This document shows positions 43,501 to 55,500 of a DNA stretch of 64,000 nt, piece after piece. Both the position numbers and the translations under genes were made by a program. The stretch lies in assembly GCF_022605725.1 (NCBI RefSeq), contig NC_065564.1, forward strand, positions 8,348,698-8,412,697, written 5' to 3'. The notes under the pieces are model-generated. The model did not search any database, was not told where the DNA came from, and worked only from the letters and a program-made list of their open reading frames with translations. The number at the start of each line of letters is the position of its first letter. The stretch's first letter is position 1. The DNA comes from Anthonomus grandis grandis (lineage: Eukaryota > Arthropoda > Insecta > Coleoptera > Curculionidae).

Positions 43501-46500
43501 GTCGTTTTTGAGTCGTCAAAACTATTATATCCCCAGAAATGTGTACCCTGATTCTAAAATATAGCAATAAAAAAAGGAATAGAGTTACGGAGGAGATAAC
43601 CAAAGGTTATTGGCAATAACTAAGCTGCCGAAAACATTTTCTCCAAAAGCATTAATTCCATTGACTGATGTAGAACTAGATGCATTTTTCGGAATTCTAA
43701 TTACTGCTGGTTTACATAGGTTCAATAAAGAACATATTTCTTAAATGTGGAAGATGGATTCGCTCCCTTTGTTTCGCGCAGCTATGCCTCATGATCGCTT
43801 CAAAATGTTTCTAAGATTTATTCGGTTTGATGACCAGAATACGCGTATAGAACATGCAAAGACAGATAAAGCAGCTCCAATTCGAGATATCTGGATTATG
43901 CTGAATTCAAATTTGGCAAAAAATTATCGACCAACAGAGTGTTTTACAGTAGATGAACAATTATTTCCATATAGAGGACACACTAAGTTTACCCAGTACA
44001 TTCCCTCGAAACCAGCGAAATATGGAATAAAGGTTTTTTGGGCTTGTGATGCGATAAATTCCTATCCTCTAAAGGGTCAGCTATATACCGGAAAGGTGGT
44101 GAACGTCAGGCAAATATTGGTGAGAGAACAGTATTGGATTTAGTTGCACATTATAAGGGATCAGGAAGAAATATCACAACAGACAATTTTTTTACAAGTT
44201 TGCAACTTGCTCGTACTTTAAATTCATAGAATATGACTTTAGTAGGAACAGTTAGAAAAAATAAAACGTTTTTACCTTCCAATATGCAAGAAGATAGAGC
44301 CATAAATTCAACCATTTTTGCATTCAACAAAGATGCTACATTGTGCTCTTATGTTCCAAAAAAAAACAAGGCAGTGATTTTTTTATCAACTATGCACACA
44401 ACAGGCGAAGTAGATAATACTTCTGTTGCAAAGCCTGAAATTAACAGATATTGGTGTTGACACTATGGACCAAATGCTATGTGAATATACTGTCAAACGT
44501 AGAATAAATCGCTGGCCATTAGCATTTTTTTTCAACATAATTGACGTTGCTAGTTTAGCTTCTTATTGTATATACAAGGAACCTAATCCTTCTTTCAAAG
44601 CTACTGAGCAACGTCGGCGATTTTTAAAAGATCTTGGTAATGAGCTGTGTTTGTCAAGTATCCAAATAAGATCCAAAAGTTGTTGGTAATTATTTTACTC
44701 GTCAGGCTATAGAAATGGTACTTCACCGACGAATGCCTGTTCGTTTAGATAATCCAGTTAGAGAACAAGCAGTTTGTGAACAAGATGCATCTGGACGTGT
44801 AAAGGTGGTTGGTAGTTGCCAAATATGCCGAGAGCGAACCCATAAACAGAGAAAAACTCGTAAAGCCTGTAAATCGTGCTCCAAACCAGTTTGTAATGAG
44901 CATTCAGTGGCTCAAATTATTTGTCAAAACTGTAATTCATAAGTAATGTTTTTAAGTGTTTTTTTGCTATGTTGCGTTAATTTGTACCTCACTGCAATTT
45001 TCTATGACTTCTTATTACTGTATATATAATAAAACATATAAATTTAATTCTTAAAAATTTTATTAGTGTTATAAACATAGTATAGGTACCCGGGTAACCA
45101 TCCAGTCAACTATGGGTGAAAATTTTTTACACCTTATTTACTTTGAAAATAAAAAAAAAATAATTTCAAATTTTAACAATAAATTAAAAAAACCAAATTA
45201 AGAAATATCACAAAAGTACAAGCTTCATCAAAGGTGAGTTAAAAAGATATTCATATCTGAAAACTGAAAAGGTACCCGAATACCTTTCCAGTCACATAAG
45301 GGTTAAACCACCTGCATAAGCTAAGATCTCAAAAACTAACAATTTTTTTTTGAAAATTTTTGTTGTGACTTGTTGAGGATACTTGAGCGCACGCCACTGT
45401 CCAGGGGTTAAGACTCTATTTATATCAGTTTCATTGGCACAGGACCTCAAAATCATACATAGTCACTGATTCAATTTTTAATATTAGAACTTTATTTAAA
45501 CCGCCTGCATAAACCTGCTCATATCTCAGAAACTAACAATGTTTTTTTGAGAATTCTTGAAGTGTCTTATTGAGGACACTTGAGCGCACGCCACTGTCTA
45601 GCTGTTGAGACTCTATTTATGCTGATTTCATTGGCACAGGATCTCAAAATCATCCCTAGTCATTGACTTAATTTTTAATATTAAAACTTTATTTACACCG
45701 CCTATAAAAACCTGCTCATATCTCACAAAATAACAATGTTTTTTTCAGAATTCTTGAAGTGTTTTATTGAGGATACTTGAGCGCACGCCACTGTCCAGCT
45801 TTTGAGACTCTATTTGTGCTAGTTTTATTGATACAGGATCCCAAAATCATTCCTAGTCATTGATCCAATTTTTAATATTAGAACTTTATTTAAACCGCCT
45901 GCATAAACCTGCTCATATCTCACAAACTAACAATGTTTTTTTTTTAATTCTTAAAGTGTTTTATTGAGGACACTTGAGCGCACGCCACTGTCCAGCTTTT
46001 GAGACTCTATTTGTGCTAGTTTTATTGATACAGGATCGCAAAATCATCCCTAGTCATTGATTCAATTGGTAATATTAGAACTTTATTTAAACCGCCTACA
46101 TAAACCTGCTCATACCTCACAAACCAACAATGTTTTTTTGAGAATTCTTGAAGTGCCTTATTAAGGACACTTGAGCGCACGCCACTGGCTAACTTTTAAA
46201 ACTCTAGTTCTGCTAGTTTTATTAGGAGACTCAAAATCACCCTTTGTTAATAATTTTATTTTTAATATTAGAACTTTTTTAAAACTGCCTTCACAGATTT
46301 GCTCATATCTCAAAAACTAACAATTTTATTTTGAACATTTTTGAAGTGCTTTATTGAGGACACTTGACTGCATACCACTGGCCAGCTTTTAAGACTCTAT
46401 TTATGCTAGTTTCTTTGGCACAGGATCTCAAAATCATCCCTAGTCAGTGATTCAATTCTTGATATTAGAACTTTATTTAAACCGCTTGCATAAACCTGCT

Positions 46501-49500
46501 CAGATCTCACAAACTAACAATGTTTTTTTGAGAATTTTTGAAGTGTCTTATTGAGGACACTTAAACGCACGCCACTGTCCAACGGTTGAGACTCTATTTA
46601 TGTTATGTTTCATTGGCACAGGACTTTAAATTCATCCCTAGTCATTGATTCAATTTTTAATATTAGAACTTTATTTAAACCGCCTGCAGAAACCAGCTCA
46701 TACCTCAAAAGCTAGCAATTTTTTTGTGAAAATTCTTAATGTGTCTTGTTGAGGATACTGGAGCGCACGTCATTGTCTAACTTTTAAAACTCTAGTTCTG
46801 CTAGTTTTATTAGGAGACGACTTCAAAATCATCTTTTGTCAATAATTTTATTTTTAATATTAAAACTTTAATAAAACCGCCTGCACAAACCTGCTCATAT
46901 CTCAAAAACTAACAATGTTTTTTTGAGAATTCTTGAAGTGTCTTGTTGCTGACACTTGAGCGCACGCCACTGTCCAGCTTTTAAGACTCTATTTATGCTA
47001 GTTTCATTGGCACAGGATCCCAAAATCATCCCTAGTCAGTGATTCAATTTTTGATATTAGAACTTTATTTAAACCGCCTGCACAAACCTGCTCATATCTC
47101 AAAAACTAACAATTTTATTTCAAACATTCTTAATGCTTCTTGTTGAGGACACTTGAGCGCAAGCCACTGTCTATTAAGACTCTATTTATACTAGTTTCAT
47201 TGGCAAAGAACTTCAAAGTCTTCCCTAGTCTATAATTAAATTTTTAATATTAGAACTTTATTTAAACCGTTTGCACACACCTGCTCATATCTCACAAACT
47301 AACAATGTTTTTTTGAAAATTCTTTATTTGCCTTATTAAGGACACTTGAGCGCACGCCACTGTCCAGCTTTTGAGACTCTATTTATGCTAGTTTCATTGG
47401 CACATGATCCTAAAATCATCCTTAGTCAGTGATTCAATTTTTAATTCTTGAACTGTCTTGTTATGGATACTTGAGCGCACGCCACTGTCTAACTTTTAAA
47501 ACTCTAGTTTAACTAGTTTTATTAGGAGACGACTTCAAAATCACCCTTTGTTAATATTATTATTTTTAATATTAAAACTTTATTTAAACCGCCTGCACAT
47601 ACCAGCTCATTTCTCACAAACTAACAATGTTTTTTTGAAAATTCTTGATGTGTCTTATTGAGGACACTTGAGCGCACGCCACTGTACAACTTTTGAGTCT
47701 CTATGTATGTTTGTTTCATTAGCAAAGGACTTCAACGTCATCCCTAGTCAATTATTTTACTTTTAATATTAGAACTTTATTTAAACAGTCTGCACAAACC
47801 TGCTCATATCTCAGAAACTAACAATGTTTTTTTGAATATTCTTGGTGTGCCTTGTTGAGAATACTTGAGCGCACGCCACTGTCCAGCGGTTAAGACTTTA
47901 TTTAGGCTGGTTTCATTGGCACAGGATCCCAAAATCATCCCTAGTTATTGATCCAATTTTTAATATTAGAACTTTATTTAAACCGCCTGCATAAACCTGC
48001 TCATATCTCACAAACTAACAATGTTTTTTTTTTAATTCTTGAAGTGTTTTATTGAGGACACTTGAGCGCACGCCACTGTCCAGCTTTTGAGACTCTATTT
48101 GTGCTAGTTTTATTGATACAGGATCGCAAAATCATCCCTAGTCATTGATTCAATTGGTAATATTAGAACTTTATTTAAACCGCCTACATAAACCTGCTCA
48201 TACCTCACAAACCAACAATGTTTTTTTGAGAATTCTTGAAGTGCCTTATTAAGGACACTTGAGCGCACGCCACTGGCTAACTTTTAAAACTCTAGTTCTG
48301 CTAGTTTTATTAGGAGACTCAAAATCACCCTTTGTTAATAATTTTATTTTTAATATTAGAACTTTTTTAAAACTGCCTTCACAGATTTGCTCATATCTCA
48401 AAAACTAACAATTTTATTTTGAACATTTTTGAAGTGCTTTATTGAGGACACTTGACCGCATACCACTGGCCAGCTTTTAAGACTCTAGTTATACTAGTTT
48501 CATTGGCACAGGACCTCAAAATTATCCCTAGTCTTTAATTCAATTGGTACTATTAGAACTTTATTTAAACCGCCTGCATAAACCTGCTCATATCTCACAA
48601 ACTAACAACGTTTTTTTGAGAATTCTTGAAGTGTCTTATTAAGGACACTTGAGCGCACGCCACGGGATCATTTAGAATTTTGATTCTATTGGTATGCAAA
48701 TGAACCTCGTAATTCAAAATCTCCTCCAGCTCATGGAGACTTCAGTTCGTCAGACTGGAAAAATCTTTGATTCCTTGCCCTAGACCAGCATCTTCTTACA
48801 CTAACAAGTTAGAAAGAGACACTGTTCTAAATAATAGGTCACATGCGGTAAAAGATCAAAGAAGAATCCAGTGGGGGTAGTGACAGTGGCAGATAAATAC
48901 CTCGCCTACATCAAAAGAGAGACATAACGTTCATTGGCATTAAAATATCGTCTTTAATGAGAGAGACGCAATCACCTTTAAGAATCTCAATGGCAAGGCA
49001 ATGCATTGCCATCCTTGTCATACAGACGAGAGGAAGGGTAATCTCCTTCCCTCTTACATCCTAAGGCTATGGGACCAATTAAGATTAATTCTCTTGATAT
49101 GGAAATGAAACTCTCTCCTCCAAGTCACGAAGACAACTGTTCAGATTAGGCAAATCCTTAGGTGCTTGGCCTAGTCCAACATCTTCTCACACTAAAGATA
49201 ATGACGAAAGAGACATACTCTTCCTATACAACGAACCAGTCGAAAGAACTATTACGGTACTATTGACCTCAATGGGTGTTGATATTCTTCGGCCGAGGTT
49301 CTTCGAATGATCTTGACGACCTTGATTGACTTGACCCTAGAATATCAAGTTTATTTTTTACAACAATCGTGTGCTATATAAGATTTTGCATCAGCAGAGG
49401 CATTAATAAGCTTTCCGGTGCATCCGACGATCTCAAGAGATAGTAAGACAATTTTTCTTTAAATAAAATCACTTATGATCATCAAACGCTTGCAGCAGAA

Positions 49501-52500
49501 CCGCCAAATTTACCTGCTGCTGTTTTTAATATATTTTGGGGTGCTCCAAGGGAAACCCTTGGAAAACTTGGACACTCTTATCAACTATGATGTCAACCTG
49601 GACTTGCCCGACGGATTCCATTACAGGTAAGTTGCAATATCTGTCACCCATCAGAAACGTCCTAAACATCTTCTTTCAGTTTTCGAACAAATAAAGGTGC
49701 TAGTGCAAAAGTGAGAGGGATAGTGCTGGCCAAAGATGATCTGACAATAGAAGGAAGCTATGGCTTCATAACTGACGGATCCAGTGTTCAAGTGTCTTAT
49801 GAAGCTGACGAAAATGGCTTTAGGCCACACGTGGTGCAAACGAATTTACCTGAGACGACCCCTGTTGACAAAAGCATGAGCAGGCCAGAAGTTATTATTG
49901 GCACTGCTTGTTTGGCTTCTTTGAGTGGTGGAGGTTGTGGTTGAACTGCATTTAGTAAATATATTTATCTTAAAATCCGTTGATCCAATCATTTCCGACC
50001 AATGAGCATCAACAGCTTTACCAGAACTTGGCACCGTTGTCTTGAATCTGTCAATAGTGTCAATAACGTCACGTTTAAAAGTATGGGTAACCACAAAAAG
50101 GTCCTAGAGTGCATGCTTATTATCCTGCAGCTTGTAAGTCTCAGGAGTAACTGGGTAAGAAATGTCACACTTTCAAATGTGGCAACTCTTTATTAGAAGA
50201 ATCTCTTTCTTTCTACTTCTTTGATTAAAGAAAGATAAGGGTACATTAGTGGCTCTTAGATCCTTAAGTCCGAGGACAAGAAGAAGCAGTGAAGGTTGCT
50301 TTCGTGAGGTTTCTGTGTCAATTCTGTCAGCTGTCAATGTTAATGATCTCATTTTAAAAAATGGCGACTCTTTATTTCGTCTATTATTAAATTGAAGTGG
50401 AAACCCTTAGAAAAATTACACAAAAAAAACCCAACGCTGTCCTTATCATTTATAAGTAGGACAATTGATGTCAATTATCTGCGGAAGGTCAAGAGCATGG
50501 GAAAGGGACAAGCTGCTGCTGAAAGCGATTTTTTTCCTTTGTTTAATAATTAATGGTCATGACATAGTTACGTTTTTCCTATAATAGGGCAATCGGCAAA
50601 AATCCTTTTAAAGCATTTAATGCTCAGTGCATTGCTGCCTTAAAGACTGATGACGGATCAAAGTGTCATTTGAAAAAAAAACTCGAATGACAAATGACAG
50701 GAGCGACTATAAGATCGATGACAAATCAAACTGTCACTTGTCAAAAATCAGATTGAGAGGAGCTAATGATGAGCGAGTATTGAATGAATGGAATTTTTTG
50801 TCTGCTTTTATGCCAGGATAAATTAAACTTCTTTGACAAGGACAAGGGAACATTTTATTAGCACTTTTACTCCCTAGACGTCAAGAAGAATTGATGACAA
50901 GATGTCTTAGTGATTGGCAAGTAATAAGAGCGGATGTCTAAGAAGAGTCCAACGTTGCCGAGTTTAGTTTATGATTATTGTATTGCCTATGCCGGTAATT
51001 TTATGAAAATTCAACATGAAATTGTTAGAAAGAAGACAAAATGCTCATATCTTTGTAACTAAGAAAGATAGAGGCTTGAAAGTTTGACCATAGACTCTTC
51101 TCATAAAATCGTTAGACACCTGTATCAGCGTTTTTCCAAATAAATTTTAAAAATGAAGAAATTTGCCTTGAAAGTTGAGGACGTTTTTTCCTAAAGAAAA
51201 TCGATATTATAGGAACCAAATGCTGATATCTCTGTAACTAAGAAAGATAGAAGCTTGAAAATTGAACCATAGACTCTTCTTATAAAGCCATTGAACACAT
51301 ATTTTAGCACTTTTCCAAAAAAAAATTGAAAATTAAGGAATATGTCTTGGAAATTGAGAATTTTTTTTTCTGACAAAATCGATATCTTAGGGACAACATG
51401 CTCATATCTCTGTAACCAAGAGAGATAGATGCTTTAAAATTTGACCATAGACTCTTCTCATAAAATCGTTAGACATCTGTATCAGCGTTTTTCCAAATAA
51501 ATTTTAAAAATGAAGAAATTTGCCTTTGAAGTTAAGGACATTTTTTCCTAAGAAATTCGATATTATAGGAACCAAATGCTGATATCTCTGTAACTAAGAA
51601 AGATAGAAGATTGAAAATTGAACCATAAACTCTTCTTATAAAACCCTATTTTAGCATTCTTCCAAAAAAAATTGAACATTAAGAAATTTGGCTTGGAAAT
51701 TGAGCATTTTATTTTTCTGAAAAAATCGATATTTAAGAGACAACATGCTCATATCTCTGTAACTAACAGAGATAGATGCTTGAAAATTTTAACATAGACT
51801 CTTCTCATAGAATCGTTAGAGACCTGTATCAGCGTTTTTCCAAATAAATTTTAAAAATGAAGAAATTTGCCTTGAAAGTTGAGGACGTTTTTTCCTAAAA
51901 AATTCGATATTATAGGAACCAAATGCTTATATCTCTGTAACTGAGAAAGATAGAAGCTTGATAATTGAACCATAGGCTCTTCTTATAAAACCCTATTTTA
52001 GCATTTTTCCAAAAAAAATTGAAAATTAAGAAATTTGTCTTGCAAATTGAGCAATTTATTTTTCTGAAAAAATCGATATTTTAGGGATAAAATGCTCTTA
52101 TCTCTGTAACTAAGAGAGATAGAGGCTTGAAAATTTTAACATAGACTCTTCTCATAAAATCGTTAGACACTTATATCAGCGTTTTTCCAAATAAATTTTA
52201 AAAATGAAGACATTTGCCTTGAAAGTTGAGGACGTTTTTTCCTAAAAAAAATCGATATTATAGGAACCAAATGCTGATATCTCTGTAACTAAGAAAGATA
52301 GAAGCTTGAAAATTGAACCATAAACTCTTCTTATAAAACCCTATTTTAGCATTCTTCCAAAAAAAATTGAACATTAAGAAATTTGGCTTGGAAATTGAGC
52401 ATTTTATTTTTCTGAAAAAATCGATATTTAAGAGACAACATGCTCATATCTCTGTAAATAACAGAGATAGATGCTTGAAAATTTTAACATAGACTCATCT

Positions 52501-55500
52501 CATAGAATCGTTAGAGACCTGTATCAGCGTTTTTCCAAATAAATTTTAAAAATGAAGAAATTTGCCTTGAAAGTTGAGGACGTTTTTTCCTAAAAAATTC
52601 GATATTATAGAAACCAGATGCTGATATCTCTGCAACCAAGAGAGATAGAAGCTTGAAAATTGAACCATAGACTCTTCTTATAAAACCATTGAACACGTAT
52701 TTTAGCATTTTTCCAAAAAAAAATTGAAAATTAAGAAATATGTCTTGGAAATTGAGAATTTTTTTTTCTGACAAAGTCGATATCTTAGGAACAACATGCT
52801 CATATCTCTGTAACTAAGAGAGATAGACGCTTGAAAATTAGACCATAAACTCTTCTCATAAAATCGTTAGACACCTGTATCAGCGTTTTTCCAAATAAAT
52901 TTAAAAAATGGAGAAATTTGCCTTGGAAGTTGAGGACGTTTTTTCCTAAAAAATTCGATATTATAGAAACCAGATGCTGATATCTCTGCAACCAAGAGAG
53001 ATAGAGCCATGAAAATTTGACCATAGACTCTTCTCATAAAATTATTGAACACCTGTATCAGCATTTTTCCAAATAAATTTTAAAAATTAAGAAATTTGTC
53101 TTGGAAATTGATCATTTTATTTTTCTAATAAAATCGATATTTTAGGGACAAAATGCTCATATCTCTGGAACTAAGATAGATAGAGGCTTGAAAATTTGAC
53201 CATAGACTCTTCTCATAAAATCGTTAGACACCTGTATCAACGTTTTTCCAAATAAATTAAAAAAATGGAGAAATTTGCCTTGGAAGTTGAGAACGTTTTT
53301 CCCTAAAAAATTCGATATTATAGGAACTAAATGCTTATATCTCTGTAATCAAGAAAGATAGAAGCTTGAAAATTGAACCATAAACTCTTCTTATAAAACC
53401 CTATTTTAGCATTCTTCCAAAAAAAATTGAACATTAAGAAATTTGGCTTGGAAATTGAGCATTTTATTTTTCTGAAAAAATCGATATCTTAGGAACAACA
53501 TGCTCATATCTCTGTAACTAAGAGAGATAGACGCTTGAAAATTAGACCATAAACTCCTCTCATAAAATCGTTAGATACCTGTGTCAGCGTTTTTCCAAAT
53601 AAATTTTCAAAATGACGAAATTTGCCTCGGAAGTTAAGGACGTTTTTTTTCCTGAAAAATTCGCTATTATAGGAACCAAATGATGATATCTCTGCAACCA
53701 AGAGAGATAGAAGCTTGAAAATTGAACCATAGACTGTTCTTATAAAACCATTGAACACCTATTGTAGCATTTTTCCAAAAAAAATTTGAAAATGAAGAAA
53801 TTTGGCTTGGAAATTGAGCATTTTATTTTTCTGAAAAAATCGATATTTAAGAGACAACATGCTCATATCTCTGTAACTAACAGAGATAGATGCTTGAAAA
53901 TTTTAACATAGACTCTTCTCATAGAATCGTTAGAGACCTGTATCAGCGTTTTTCCAAATAAATTTAAAAAATGAAGAAATTTGACTTGGAAGTTGAGGAC
54001 ATTTTTTCCAAAAAAATTTTATTTTATAGGAACCAAATGCTGATATCTCGGCAATCAAGAGAGATAGAAGCTTGAAAATTAAACAATAGACTCTTCTTAT
54101 AAAATCCTTAAACATCTATTTAAGTATTTTTCCGAAAAAAAATTGAAAATGTAGAAATTTGCCTTGGAAGTTGAGCACAACATGCTCATATCTCTGTAAC
54201 TAAGAGAGATAGGCGCTTGAAAATTTTAGCATAGACTCTTTTCATAAGAAAACACCTATTTAAGCATTTTTCCAAAGTTTAGAGTGTCATTTGTCACAAT
54301 GGCAAGTGACAAAAAGGTCCACATAAAGATCCTTATTGCTCAGCCTGTCTCTTTTTATTCTCATCTCTTTTTTGACGATAACTCGGTTGCTACTTGCAAA
54401 CATTCAATTGACAAATGACAAGGAGTCGCTGTGTAATAGCTCCAACGTTGCCAAACGCTGAAACTCCCCCTCGAGCAATAAACATGCAAATAAATACGCT
54501 TTCTAATCTACAACATCATTAGTTAACATTTTCAAAGAAAGGCTTTCGCTAATTAACGCCCCTAATAAATCACGCTCTGTTGTATAACTATCCTTATTTA
54601 CAAGAAACTATGTAAATGGGCTAAAGTAAATGTGTCTCCTAGGTAATTTATCAAACATAAAGCGGGAAATTAATCATAATTTTCCCGATGAAAACCCACC
54701 GAGAAAAATGACTGAAAAGCATTATTAAACCAGCGATTGAATTAAACGGATTCGGTCCAATAATTCCCCCTATCAATTACCCAGTTTCTGATAATAATAA
54801 AGTTCAAGGGAAACTTTTGGAAACTTCATTAACGGTTTTACTTTGCGAGGTAATGAGATTAAAGTTTCAAGAGTTCTTGGTCGAGTTTACCTTTAAACGG
54901 AAACTTTAGATCTCAATGAATATTTTTCTCTCGATAAAAGGTGAAACTTTCGTATTAAATTAAGGAGGAAATAAAAGTGGCGCCATCTAGGATCATACCC
55001 TTCTCAGCAACTAAAAGTTGGCTTGGCAACGTTGGCTCCTGTCACTTGTCAATTAAATGTTTGACAGTTACAATAGATGGAATAGGAACAGACTGGGAGA
55101 GCAATAAAAACAGAGAATAAAAGAGTGAGAAGACACTGAAAGACTACTCCATGACTATTGCAAGTATGGACTATTTCTTCACTACAATAAAAGACGTTGA
55201 AAAAATGAAGAAAAAAATCAATGAGAAGAAAAAGACAGTGAGAGAACAATTTTTCCAGTATTAAATTACTTAAAGGAAATTAGAGCATCATTAAGGAAGA
55301 TTACCTCAACTAAGCTTGGCAACGTTGGTTTATTTCATATAATTGCTCCTGTCACTTGTCAATTAAAATTTTGACAAGTGACAGTCTGACTTATCATTAG
55401 GCTCAGGCAAATGTGAACTGGGTTGCGAATTTTTTTTTTGATTTTTCTCTCGAAATTTTTTGTGTCAAATTAAGAAGATAATATAAGTAACACCATCTAG

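Larger units (their letters stand above)
48664..50345. repeat. Right arm of the inverted duplication carrying a cuticle gene
   Basis: Inverted counterpart of 35560-37083. About 110 bp near 50155-50265 (TCACACTTTCAAATGTGGCA and following) has no match in the left arm. The outer end matches at GCTTTCGTGAGGTTTCTGTG near 50295. Confidence 0.9.

Noticed and set aside
43015..43603. Minus-strand frames opposite the piggyBac N-terminal region
   Set aside because: They are the complement of the acidic transposase region and have no coding features of their own.
37680..48663. CRISPR-like regular array
   Set aside because: The 197-bp units are contiguous with no unique spacers, and the context is eukaryotic.
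50002..50196. 64-codon frame downstream of the 49 kb cuticle gene, with a relative inverted at 35565-35816
   Set aside because: It lies in the duplicated 3' flank. The left-arm version is preserved only as DNA similarity with frame differences, and no domain is recognised.
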